Assembly (NCBI RefSeq): GCF_900188225.1 | Contig: NZ_FZOC01000002.1 | Coordinates: forward strand, 62,001 to 126,000 | DNA from: Humidesulfovibrio mexicanus | GTDB taxonomy: Bacteria; Desulfobacterota; Desulfovibrionia; Desulfovibrionales; Desulfovibrionaceae | DNA: 64,000 bases | Direction: 5' to 3' | Shown here: positions 46,029 through 54,029 of the stretch, in pieces | Layout of the letters: each line of letters starts with the position of its first letter | Numbering within the stretch: the stretch's first letter is position 1 | Translations under genes and position numbers: made by a program | The notes under the pieces: model-generated | Database searches by the model: none | What the model saw: the letters and a program-made list of their open reading frames with translations, nothing else | Told to the model about the DNA's origin: nothing

Positions 46029-47432
46029 ATGACCGGGCAGAAGGCGCGTACCGGGCGGCTCGCCGCCTCGCTGCACCGCCTGCTCATCCGGCGGCTGCTG
46101 GGCATGACGGCGCTGATTTGCGCGCTCATGGCCGGCGGCGCGTTCCTGCGCATGTACACGCAGTATGACGATCTGGTCATTGAGAATTCCCTGCGCGGGG
46201 CCGAGGACTTCCGGACCGTTGTTTTGCCGCTTCTGGACGCCCCTGGCCCGCTGAATCCGGACAAGGTGCAGGCCGCCCTGGACTCCCTGTCCGGCGGCCC
46301 CAGGCGGCCCACCCTTGGCTTCACCGCCTCTGTGCGCGTCCTGGACTCCCGGTCCGTCGTGCTGGCGCGCCGCGCCGTGACCAGCTATCCGTTGGCGGGG
46401 GAAGTGGAAGGCTACCTGGACCGCCACGGCTACCGCTTCCAGCCCGGCCAAGTGGTCCAGAGCCGCGAGATGGTCAGCATTGGCGGCAAGCCGCACCTGC
46501 ACCTTGCCGTGTCGCTGTCCAACAGCAAGGGCGTTGTGCGGGCCTACGCCGAGAGCGTGTACGCCGTGTCGCAGCTGGTGCAGGACGACATCGCCGCCGG
46601 GATGCTGCGCAGCGTGCTGACCGTGGTTCTGGTGGCGCTGGCCACCACGCTCTTGCTCTATCCGGTCATCATTCGTCTGTTGCGCCGGGTGACCGGCCTT
46701 TCCGTGCACCTGCAGGAGGCCAACCTGGAAACCCTGCGCGTGCTGGGCAGCGCCATCGCCAAGCGCGATTCCGACACCGACCGCCACAACTACCGCGTCA
46801 CCATCTATTCCGTGCGTCTGGCCGAGGCGCTGGACCTCACCGGCCGGGCCATCCGCTCCCTGGTCAAGGGGGCCATGCTGCACGATGTGGGCAAGATCGG
46901 CATTCGCGACGCGGTGCTTTTGAAGCCCGGCGCCCTCAGCGATCGCGAGTACCGCGAGATGCAGTCCCACGTGCAGCACGGGCGCGATATCGTGTCCCAG
47001 GCCAGCTGGCTTTCCGACGCCATGGACGTCATCAGCGGCCACCATGAGCGCTACGACGGCTCCGGCTATGACAAGGGGCTGGCCGGGGTGGACATTCCGC
47101 TGGCGGCGCGGCTCTTCGCCGTGGCCGACGTGTTCGACGCCCTCACCTCGCGCCGCCCGTACAAGGAGCCCTACAGCTTCGAGGAATCCATGCGCATTCT
47201 GGAACTGGGCCGCGGAAACCAGTTCGACCCGGTCGTGCTCGACGCCTTCCGGCACATTGCGCGCGGCCTTTACGACACCGTGGCCCAGGCCGACGAGAAC
47301 TGGCTCAAGGACTGCCTGCAGCGGATTTTTGAGACCTACTTCATCGGAGACATCGAGGAGATGCTGTCCGGCATGGAGGAGTTGGTTTCCGGGCGCGCGT
47401 CCGCTCACGGCGACAGGAGCCCCCAGAACTGA
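46029..47432 (+). CDS. Membrane HD-GYP domain protein
   Basis: 467 aa. TM1 (about 22-42) and TM2 (about 195-215) flank a periplasmic sensor domain of about 150 residues. The cytoplasmic HD-GYP domain (about 235-440) has HDVGKIGIRD (HD near 285) and HHERYDGSGYDKGL. The last motif reads GYD instead of GYP, so c-di-GMP phosphodiesterase activity may be altered. The start lies 4 bases after the RND pump stop and has only a distant G-run as ribosome site, so translation is probably coupled. Co-transcription with an efflux pump suggests a link between c-di-GMP or envelope signals and efflux, by context only. Confidence 0.82.
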   Translation: MTGQKARTGRLAASLHRLLIRRLLGMTALICALMAGGAFLRMYTQYDDLVIENSLRGAEDFRTVVLPLLDAPGPLNPDKVQAALDSLSGGPRRPTLGFTASVRVLDSRSVVLARRAVTSYPLAGEVEGYLDRHGYRFQPGQVVQSREMVSIGGKPHLHLAVSLSNSKGVVRAYAESVYAVSQLVQDDIAAGMLRSVLTVVLVALATTLLLYPVIIRLLRRVTGLSVHLQEANLETLRVLGSAIAKRDSDTDRHNYRVTIYSVRLAEALDLTGRAIRSLVKGAMLHDVGKIGIRDAVLLKPGALSDREYREMQSHVQHGRDIVSQASWLSDAMDVISGHHERYDGSGYDKGLAGVDIPLAARLFAVADVFDALTSRRPYKEPYSFEESMRILELGRGNQFDPVVLDAFRHIARGLYDTVAQADENWLKDCLQRIFETYFIGDIEEMLSGMEELVSGRASAHGDRSPQN

Positions 47433-47452
47433 CTCCACCCTTGGGCGCCTGG

Positions 47453-47481
47453 TTGACAGACGCTTTCCCGCGTATTAGTTC
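47453..47481 (+). promoter_or_regulatory. Promoter of the tetR-ABC exporter operon
   Basis: A perfect -35 TTGACA (47453-47458), 17 bases, then TAGTTC (47476-47481). The -10 is weak, which suits a regulated promoter; transcription would start near 47488, about 27 bases before the GTG start. Confidence 0.6.
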
Positions 47482-47493
47482 AGTCGAACGAAT
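47474..47493. promoter_or_regulatory. TetR operator overlapping the -10 hexamer
   Basis: ATTAGTTC-AGTC-GAACGAAT, 8-base arms with one mismatch and a 4-base centre. It covers the -10 element and transcription start of the promoter for the TetR gene, a position expected for autorepression. Confidence 0.6.
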
Positions 47494-47514
47494 GAAAGTG
47501 CGGGAGGGCTGCGG

Positions 47515-48222
47515 GTGAAGGCGAAGGAGCCACGGAGCAACGACAAGGAGACGCGCCAACGGCTCGTCCAGGCGGGATCCAGGCTGTTCGGTCTGCACGG
47601 TTTCGAGGCCACGGGCACGCGCGCCCTGGCCCAGGAGGCCGGGGTGAACCTTTCGGCCATTGTCTACCACTTTGGCGGCAAGGAAGGGCTGTACCGAGCC
47701 GTGCTTGAGCACGTCATCGCCGTGAAGCACGAGGAGGTCGGGGCCGACATGGCCCGGGTGCTGTTCGCCTGCCAGAATCCCGCCTCCACGCGGGAAGAGC
47801 TGCTTGCGGCTCTGCGCGGACTTGTGCGGACCATGGTCGAGGTGATGCTCGGCAGTTCGGAATCGCAGAGCTTCAGCCAGATCATGATGCAGGAGCAGAT
47901 AGCCCCCACCAACGCCTACGATGTGTGCCACGATGGGTTTTTCGCCCGCGTGCATTCCATGTGGGCCATGCTGCTGGGGCGGCTTTTCGGCCTGCCGCCG
48001 GACAGCCTGGAGCTCAAGCTTCGGGCCTTGTCGGTCATGGGGCAGATGGTCATCTTTCGCGTCGGCATGACCGGCATTCTCAAGGTCGTGGGCGCGGAAA
48101 GGCTGTCGCGGGAGCATTTGGACTGCATCGGCAGACTCTGCGTGCAGCAGGTGGAGGCCATGGTTGCGGGCTACTCCCCGGTATGTCCGGGTGCGGCGCC
48201 CAGCCCGGAGGACGGCGTATGA
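47515..48222 (+). CDS. TetR-family regulator, CecR (YbiH)-like
   Basis: 235 aa. The N-terminal helix-turn-helix reads RQRLVQAGSRLFGLHGFEATGTRALAQEAGVNLSAIVYHFGGKEGLYRAV split over about 13-62. The longer C-terminal ligand domain (SSESQSFSQIMMQEQIAPTNAYDV) matches the DUF1956 type found in E. coli CecR, which controls the ybhGFSR exporter. The same gene set follows here. The start is GTG with CGGGAGGG about 10 bases upstream. The stop overlaps the next start by 4 bases. The likely role is local repressor of the exporter operon, released by an unknown drug. Confidence 0.87.
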   Translation: MKAKEPRSNDKETRQRLVQAGSRLFGLHGFEATGTRALAQEAGVNLSAIVYHFGGKEGLYRAVLEHVIAVKHEEVGADMARVLFACQNPASTREELLAALRGLVRTMVEVMLGSSESQSFSQIMMQEQIAPTNAYDVCHDGFFARVHSMWAMLLGRLFGLPPDSLELKLRALSVMGQMVIFRVGMTGILKVVGAERLSREHLDCIGRLCVQQVEAMVAGYSPVCPGAAPSPEDGV

Positions 48223-49403
48223 ACAGGAAGCGTCTGATCGCCATCGCCGGGGCGGCCGCCCTGTGCGCGCTGGCTTGGTTCATTTTCCGCAACGGCGCGG
48301 ATGCCAACGGAAAGGTGAAGCTTTACGGCAACGTGGACATTCGCGAGGTGGAGCTGTCGTTTCGCGTGCCGGGACGGCTGGCCGAGGTGCGCGTGGACGA
48401 GGGGGACGCCGTGAAGGCCGGGGACGTGCTGGCCACCCTGGACGCCCAGCGCTACCGCGACGCCCTGGCCAAGGCCATGGGCGACCGCGACGTGGCGGCG
48501 GCCAACATGGCCAAGTTCCGGGCGGGCTACCGCAACGAGGAAGTGGGGCAGGCCCGCGCCCTGGTGTCGCAGATGGAGGCCCAGGTGGAAAACGCCGTGC
48601 GCGTGGCCCGCCGCCGCGAGGAGCTTTTGAAGAGCGGGGCCATCTCCGCCCAGGAGCGCGACGACGCCGTGGCCCAGCGCGATGCGCTGCTGGCCCAGTT
48701 GCAGAGCGCGCGCAAGGGCTTTCAGCTTCAGTCCTCGGGCTACCGCGCCGAGGAGGTGCAGGGCGCGGCGGCGGGTCTGCGCGCCGCAGAGGCCGCCGTT
48801 GCCGCCGCCATGACCGACCTTGCCGACACCGAGATCATCGCCCCGGCCGACGGGCGCGTGCTCTCCCGCGTGCGCGAGCCTGGGGCCATGGCCCAGGCCG
48901 GGGCCACGGTGCTGGTGGTCTCGCTCCAGCGTCCGGTGTGGGTGCGGGCCTATGTCCCGGAGCCCCTGCTGGGCAAGGTGCGCCTGGGAATGCCGGTGTT
49001 GGTGCGCACGGACAGCCGTCCGGACACGCCCTATCCCGGCACCGTGGGCTTCATCTCCCCCGTGGCCGAGTTCACCCCCAAGAACGTGGAGACCGAGGCC
49101 CTGCGCACGGACCTGGTGTACCGGCTGCGCATCGTGGTGGACGCCCCGGACGGCGGCCTGCGCCAGGGGATGCCGGTCACCGTGACGGCCGACCCGTCGC
49201 GGCCGGACAAGCCGGTTGCGACGGAAGCCGCAGCGGCACCGGCAAACGCCGGGGCCGCAGGTGCGGGCAAGGCCGCGGACCCTGCCGCCGCCTTCAATGC
49301 CGCCGCCGCCGAGGCCGCCGCCGCGGCCGCAGGCACCAGGCCCTCCGCGCCAACGGCCGCCCCCGCACGTCCTTCGGCCAGCGCTCCAGGGGCCGGGAAA
49401 TGA
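48219..49403 (+). CDS. HlyD-type membrane fusion protein of ABC exporter (YbhG-like)
   Basis: 394 aa. One N-terminal transmembrane anchor (about 5-22, IAIAGAAALCALAWFIF) is followed by NVDIREVELSFRVPGRLAEVRVDEGDAVKAGDVLATLD, the first half of the lipoyl domain. A long coiled coil (about 80-200) and the second half (ADTEIIAPADGRVLSRVREPGA) come next, then a beta-barrel domain. The last 65 residues are an Ala/Pro-rich low-complexity tail, which is unusual for YbhG. It joins the inner-membrane ABC exporter to the outer membrane. It overlaps the TetR gene by ATGA. Confidence 0.9.
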   Translation: MNRKRLIAIAGAAALCALAWFIFRNGADANGKVKLYGNVDIREVELSFRVPGRLAEVRVDEGDAVKAGDVLATLDAQRYRDALAKAMGDRDVAAANMAKFRAGYRNEEVGQARALVSQMEAQVENAVRVARRREELLKSGAISAQERDDAVAQRDALLAQLQSARKGFQLQSSGYRAEEVQGAAAGLRAAEAAVAAAMTDLADTEIIAPADGRVLSRVREPGAMAQAGATVLVVSLQRPVWVRAYVPEPLLGKVRLGMPVLVRTDSRPDTPYPGTVGFISPVAEFTPKNVETEALRTDLVYRLRIVVDAPDGGLRQGMPVTVTADPSRPDKPVATEAAAAPANAGAAGAGKAADPAAAFNAAAAEAAAAAAGTRPSAPTAAPARPSASAPGAGK

Positions 49404-51220
49404 GCCTGCTCCCGGATGACGGCGGCGCGTCCGCCCTCATTGCGGGGCGCGGGCTTGTGCTGCGCTACGCCACGGCCCAGGCTGGCGCGCCGCCTGCGTT
49501 GGACGGCGTGGACGCGCGCGTGTCCGCCGGGCGCATCACCGGGCTGGTGGGTCCGGACGGCGCGGGCAAGACCAGCCTCATGCGGCTGCTGGCCGGGCTT
49601 ATGCACGCCCAGGGGGGCGAGCTGTCCGTGCTGGGGCTTGATCCGGCGCGCCAGGCGCGCGAGCTGCACGAACGCATTGGCTACATGCCGCAGAAGTTCG
49701 GCCTGTATGAGGACCTCAGCGTGGGCGAGAACCTGCGCCTGTATGCGGAAGTGCGCGGCCTGCCCGGAGCGGAGCGCAAGGCGGTCTTCGAACGGTTGCT
49801 TGCCTTCACCGGTCTGGCCCCGTTCACCGCGCGCCTGGCCGGGCGGCTCTCCGGCGGCATGAAGCAGAAGCTCGGCCTGGCCTGCGCCATGATCCGGCGG
49901 CCGGAACTGTTGCTTTTGGACGAGCCCAGCGTGGGCGTGGACCCCATTTCCCGGCGCGAGCTGTGGCGCATGGTGCGCGAACTGGCCGACGACGGCATCG
50001 GCGTGGTCTGGAGCACCTCGTACCTGGACGAGGCCGAGGCCTGCGACGAGGTGCTGCTGCTCTCCGAGGGGCGGTTGTTGTTTTCGGGCAGGCCTGCGGA
50101 GCTCACCGGTCGGGTGCAGGGCCGCGTGTTCCAGGTGCGCGGCCTGCCGGACAACGCCGGGGCGAACCGGCGGGCCGTGTTGCGCCGGGCGCTGGGCCAG
50201 CCGGGCATCATCGACGGCGTGATCCAGGGCCGCCATGTGCGGCTGGTGCTGGCGCAGGGCGCGGCCCTGCCGGACCTCGCGGCCATGCGCGCCGGGGAGG
50301 GCGCCGTGCTCGCGCCCGCGCCGCCGCGCTTCGAGGACGCCTTTTTGGACGTGCTGGGCGGTGGTCCTGGCGGGGTGTCGGCCCTGGCCAAGGCCATGCG
50401 CCAGAAGCCGCCCAGCGGGACAAGCCCGGTGGAGGCGCGCGGCCTCACCAAGCGCTTTGGCGACTTCACCGCAGCCAGCGATGTCACTTTCGCCATCCGC
50501 CAGGGCGAGATCTTTGGCCTGCTTGGCCCCAACGGGGCGGGCAAGTCCACCACCTTCAAGATGATGTGCGGGCTCCTGCGTCCCTCCGAGGGGCAGGCCC
50601 TGGTGGACGGGCTGCTTTTGGGCAAAAGCAAGGGGGCCGCGCGCGAGCGCATCGGCTACATGGCGCAGAAGTTCTCCCTGTACGGCGCGCTTTCCGTGCG
50701 CCAGAACCTGGACTTCTTCTCCGGCGTGTACGGGCTGGACGGCGCGGCGCGCAAACAGGCCATCGAAGGCATGATCGAGACTTTCGGCCTGGGGCCGCAC
50801 CTGTCCGATTCGGCCGACGAACTGCCGCTGGGCTTCAAGCAGCGCCTGGCGCTGGCCTGCGCGGTGATGCACGAGCCCGCCGTGCTCTTTTTGGACGAGC
50901 CCACCAGCGGCGTGGACCCCATCACCCGGCGCGAGTTCTGGACGCACATCAACGGCATGGTGGAGCGCGGGGTCACGGTGATGGTCACCACGCACTTCAT
51001 GGACGAGGCCGAGTACTGCGACCGCATCGCCCTTGTGTACCGGGGGCGCGTCATCGCCCTGGGCTCGCCCGATGAGTTGAAGGACGGGGTGCGCGGCCCG
51101 GAGCTGGCCGAGCCCAGCCTGGAGGACGCCTTCGTGACGCTTGTTGGGCGCGACGACCGGGAGCGGGAGCTCCGGGAGCGCGCGGCGGCCGGGGTTGGCG
51201 GGTCGGGGAGGGCGGCGTGA
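49400..51220 (+). CDS. ABC exporter ATPase with two fused nucleotide-binding domains (YbhF-like)
   Basis: 606 aa. NBD1 (about 10-300) has Walker A GPDGAGKTS (51-59), signature LSGGMKQKLG and Walker B LLLLDEPSVGVDP. NBD2 (about 340-590) has Walker A GPNGAGKST (near 376-384), a diverged signature LPLGFKQRLA, and Walker B VLFLDEPTSGVDP. The diverged second signature is also seen in YbhF-type proteins. Both domains energise the two-permease exporter encoded next. The upstream frame extension is ignored because the ATG at 49400 overlaps the previous stop. Confidence 0.93.
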   Translation: MSLLPDDGGASALIAGRGLVLRYATAQAGAPPALDGVDARVSAGRITGLVGPDGAGKTSLMRLLAGLMHAQGGELSVLGLDPARQARELHERIGYMPQKFGLYEDLSVGENLRLYAEVRGLPGAERKAVFERLLAFTGLAPFTARLAGRLSGGMKQKLGLACAMIRRPELLLLDEPSVGVDPISRRELWRMVRELADDGIGVVWSTSYLDEAEACDEVLLLSEGRLLFSGRPAELTGRVQGRVFQVRGLPDNAGANRRAVLRRALGQPGIIDGVIQGRHVRLVLAQGAALPDLAAMRAGEGAVLAPAPPRFEDAFLDVLGGGPGGVSALAKAMRQKPPSGTSPVEARGLTKRFGDFTAASDVTFAIRQGEIFGLLGPNGAGKSTTFKMMCGLLRPSEGQALVDGLLLGKSKGAARERIGYMAQKFSLYGALSVRQNLDFFSGVYGLDGAARKQAIEGMIETFGLGPHLSDSADELPLGFKQRLALACAVMHEPAVLFLDEPTSGVDPITRREFWTHINGMVERGVTVMVTTHFMDEAEYCDRIALVYRGRVIALGSPDELKDGVRGPELAEPSLEDAFVTLVGRDDRERELRERAAAGVGGSGRAA

Positions 51221-52341
51221 GCCCGGCCCTGCGGCGGTTGGCCGCCATCATGATGAAGGAGGGGCTGCAGATCGTTCGCGATCCCTCTTCCATCCTCATC
51301 GGGATCATTCTGCCCATCTTCTTGACGTTGCTTTCCGGCTATTCCACCAATCTGGACCTGGACCACCTGCGGGTGGGCGTGGTGCTGGAGGACCATTCGC
51401 CCGAGGCTCGCGACCTGGCCGCGTCCTTTTCCTCCACGCGGTTCTTCGACGCGCGCATCGGGCATGACCGGCGCGAGTTCGCGGAGGACATGGTGTCTGG
51501 CCGGGTGCGGGGGCTCATTGTGATTCCGCAGACCTTCAGCCGGGATCTGGCCCGTGCGGATGAAAGCGTGCCGTTCCAGATCATAGCCGATGGTTCCGAA
51601 CCCAACACCGCGCAGTTTTTGCAGAATTATGCGCAAGGGGTCTGGATGTCCTGGATGCAGGTGCGCGCCGAGGGCAACGGCGAGCAGTTCGCCCAGCCGG
51701 TGCGGCTCACCCCGCGCACCTGGTACAATCAGGAACTGCTGAGCCTGAACAGCCTGCTGCCCGGCGGCATGGCCATCAACCTGACGCTTATCGGCGCGCT
51801 TCTGACCGCGCTGGTGGTGGCCCGCGAATGGGAGCGCGGCACCATGGAGGCCATGCTGGCCACTCCCGTGGGACCGCTGGAGATGCTGCTCGGCAAGCTT
51901 GTGCCCTACTTCCTGTTGGGCATGGGGGCCATGTTCATCTGCCTGGGCATTACCCTGGTGGTGTTCGGCGTGCCGTTCCGGGGCTCGATTGCCGGGCTTT
52001 TCGCCGTCACCTCCGTGTTCCTGCTCTCCGCCTTGGGCATGGGGCTGTTCATCTCCTCGGTGGCGCGCAACCAGTTCGTGGCCTCGCAGGCGGCCATCCT
52101 CTCCGCGTTCATGCCCGCGTATTTCTTGTCCGGCTACGTGTTCGAACCCACCGGGATGCCCTGGCCCATCGAGCTGCTCTCCCGGGCCATTGCGGCGCGC
52201 TATTACGTGTCCTGCCTCAAGACGCTCTTCCTGGTCGGCGACGCCTGGGCGCAGCTTCTGCCCAACATGGGCGGCATGGCGCTCATCGCCCTGGCCTTCC
52301 TGGGCCTCACCCTCAAGAACACTGCGAGGACCGTGGCATGA
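51217..52341 (+). CDS. ABC-2 type exporter permease (YbhS-like)
   Basis: 374 aa. One N-terminal helix (about 23-42), a large periplasmic domain (about 45-180), then five helices in the C-terminal half. The second helix region holds AREWERGTMEAMLATPVGPLEMLLGKL, the ABC-2 coupling loop. LSGYVFEPTGMPWPIELLSRAIAARYYV is the usual late motif. GTG start overlapping the ATPase stop by 4 bases. It pairs with the next permease as a heterodimer. Confidence 0.92.
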   Translation: MSPALRRLAAIMMKEGLQIVRDPSSILIGIILPIFLTLLSGYSTNLDLDHLRVGVVLEDHSPEARDLAASFSSTRFFDARIGHDRREFAEDMVSGRVRGLIVIPQTFSRDLARADESVPFQIIADGSEPNTAQFLQNYAQGVWMSWMQVRAEGNGEQFAQPVRLTPRTWYNQELLSLNSLLPGGMAINLTLIGALLTALVVAREWERGTMEAMLATPVGPLEMLLGKLVPYFLLGMGAMFICLGITLVVFGVPFRGSIAGLFAVTSVFLLSALGMGLFISSVARNQFVASQAAILSAFMPAYFLSGYVFEPTGMPWPIELLSRAIAARYYVSCLKTLFLVGDAWAQLLPNMGGMALIALAFLGLTLKNTARTVA

Positions 52342-53489
52342 GCGCCGCCAAATCCTCCGGCGCCGAGCGGCTGCATCGCAGCCTGCACCGGGTGCGCGCC
52401 TTGGTGGTCAAGGAGCTGCTCGCCGTGCTGCGTGACCGCAAGAGCCGCATGGTGCTCATCCTGCCCCCGCTTTTGCAGCTCACCATCTTCGCCTTCGCCG
52501 CCACGCTGGAGGTCAAAAACATCGCCCTGGCCGTGCTGGACAAGGACGGCGGCAAGGCCGCGGTGGAGCTTGTGCAGCGCTTTTCGGGTTCGCCTTCGTT
52601 TTCCCGCGTGTATCCTCTGGCTTCCCAGGGCGAGGTGGCCACGGCCCTGGAGGACGAGAAGGCCATGGCCGTGCTGGTCCTCGGCCAGGACTTCTCCCGC
52701 GACGTGGCAGCCGGGCGTCCGGCCGAGGCCCAGCTGCTGCTGGACGGCCGACGCAGCAACTCCGCCCAGATCGTGCAGGGCTATGCCCAGTCGATCGTTG
52801 AGCAGTACAACCGCGACTTGGCTGAGCGCTATGGGCAACCGGGCCCGCCCGCCACGCTGGTGGCCCGCAACTGGTTCAACCCCAACCTGGACTACCTGTG
52901 GTTCACGGTGCCGAATCTGATCGGCATGTTGACCATGGTGGTGGGGCTCATCGTCACGGCGCTTTCGGTGGCCAGGGAGCGGGAACTCGGAACCTTCGAC
53001 CAGTTGTTGGTGTCGCCACTCTCCCCGCGCGAAATTCTGGCGGGCAAGACCATTCCGGCCATGATCCTGGGCGCGGTGGAGAGCGTGCTCATCGTGGTGG
53101 CGGCCATTGTGGCCTTCCGCATCCCCTGCGTGGGCTCGCTGTTTGTCCTGGCGCTGGCCATGCTGCTGTTTTTGTTTTCCGTGGTGGGCTTCGGGCTGTT
53201 CATCTCGTCGTTGTGCAACACGCAGCAGCAGGCCATCCTGGGCACCTTCACCTTCATGATGCCCGCCACGCTGCTTTCCGGCTTCGCCACGCCCATCGAA
53301 ACCATGCCGATGTTCCTGCAGGTGGTTTCCCTGGCCAACCCGCTGCGGCATTTTCTGGTGGCGGTGCGCGCCATCATGCTCAAGGGGATGCCCGCCTTCA
53401 TGGTGCTCGACACCCTCTGGCCGCTGGTGGTCATCGGGGCCGTCACCCTGGCGCTGGCGGGCTGGCTGTTCCGCAGGGGCATCGGCTAG
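52338..53489 (+). CDS. ABC-2 type exporter permease (YbhR-like)
   Basis: 383 aa, same architecture as the preceding permease. Helix 1 (about 37-54) follows the cytoplasmic VKELLAVLRDRKSRMVLI. A periplasmic domain (about 58-185) leads to five C-terminal helices, with the coupling motif ARERELGTFDQLLVSPLSPREILAGK and LLSGFATPIETMPMFLQVVSLANPLRHF. The substrate is unknown; homologous systems export drugs such as cephalosporins or chloramphenicol-type compounds in E. coli. ATGA overlap with the first permease. Confidence 0.92.
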   Translation: MSAAKSSGAERLHRSLHRVRALVVKELLAVLRDRKSRMVLILPPLLQLTIFAFAATLEVKNIALAVLDKDGGKAAVELVQRFSGSPSFSRVYPLASQGEVATALEDEKAMAVLVLGQDFSRDVAAGRPAEAQLLLDGRRSNSAQIVQGYAQSIVEQYNRDLAERYGQPGPPATLVARNWFNPNLDYLWFTVPNLIGMLTMVVGLIVTALSVARERELGTFDQLLVSPLSPREILAGKTIPAMILGAVESVLIVVAAIVAFRIPCVGSLFVLALAMLLFLFSVVGFGLFISSLCNTQQQAILGTFTFMMPATLLSGFATPIETMPMFLQVVSLANPLRHFLVAVRAIMLKGMPAFMVLDTLWPLVVIGAVTLALAGWLFRRGIG

Positions 53490-53516
53490 CGGGACGCCTG
53501 TATCGGCGCGCCCCCC

Positions 53517-53545
53517 TTTCGCCCCTTCGCGGGATTTGCTATCAT
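53517..53545 (+). promoter_or_regulatory. Promoter of the deoxyribosyltransferase gene, predicted leaderless
   Basis: TTTCGC (53517-53522), 17 bases, TATCAT (53540-53545). The good -10 ends 6 bases before the ATG at 53552, and no ribosome site exists. Confidence 0.55.
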
Positions 53546-53551
53546 GGCGAC

Positions 53552-53965
53552 ATGATATACCTTGCTGGACCTCTCTTCACCCAGGCCGAACAGGCCTGGC
53601 TGCGCAGCGTCAAGGCGGAGCTCATGCGGCACGGGCATGAGGTCTGCTGGCCCTTTGAAATGTTCACGGAAGGCCAGATCGCCGACTGGGGGCCCATCGC
53701 GCCCCGGCGCATCATGGAGCGTTGCCGCGAGGCCCTGGAAGCCTCGCGCACAGTGGTGGCCTGGCTGGACGGCGTCCAGGTGGACGACGGCACCGCCTGG
53801 GAGATCGGCTACGCCCACGCCCGCGGCAAGCCCGTCCTCGGCCTGCGCACCGACTCCCGGCAAGCCGGCGACACCAGCCATTCCGTGGTCAACGCCATGG
53901 TGGAGGCCACCTGCCAGAGCATTTCACGCTCCGTGTCCGAACTGGTGCTGGCGCTCAAGCGCTGA
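53552..53965 (+). CDS. Nucleoside 2-deoxyribosyltransferase family protein
   Basis: 137 aa. The N-terminus MIYLAGPLFTQAEQAWL is the family's nucleotide-binding start (YLAGPLF). The catalytic region ASRTVVAWLDGVQVDDGTAWEIGYAHARGKPVLGLRTD (split over about 70-108) contains the expected Asp and the catalytic Glu of the GTAWEIGYA motif. These enzymes move deoxyribose between bases in nucleotide salvage, or hydrolyse nucleotides. Length is normal. There is no Shine-Dalgarno sequence; the promoter -10 lies right before the start. It is followed by the terminator of the convergent polA operon. Confidence 0.85.
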   Translation: MIYLAGPLFTQAEQAWLRSVKAELMRHGHEVCWPFEMFTEGQIADWGPIAPRRIMERCREALEASRTVVAWLDGVQVDDGTAWEIGYAHARGKPVLGLRTDSRQAGDTSHSVVNAMVEATCQSISRSVSELVLALKR

Positions 53966-53975
53966 GGCCGGGCGC

Positions 53976-54005
53976 AAAAAAGGCCGACAGGTCGCCCTGT
54001 CGGCC
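53976..54005 (-). terminator. Rho-independent terminator of the cbiR-cobU-DHH-polA operon
   Basis: GGCCGACAGG and CCTGTCGGCC around a 4-base loop; on the minus strand the stem runs into six Ts. It lies 25 bases after the polA stop. Confidence 0.88.
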
Positions 54006-54029
54006 CGAAGGTGCGCGTTGCGTATGTCC

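Noticed and set aside
41504-46324. A 1606-codon open frame on the minus strand
   Set aside because: It is antisense to the RND adaptor and pump genes, is full of His/Gly/Ala/Arg low-complexity typical of GC-rich antisense frames and shows no domain.
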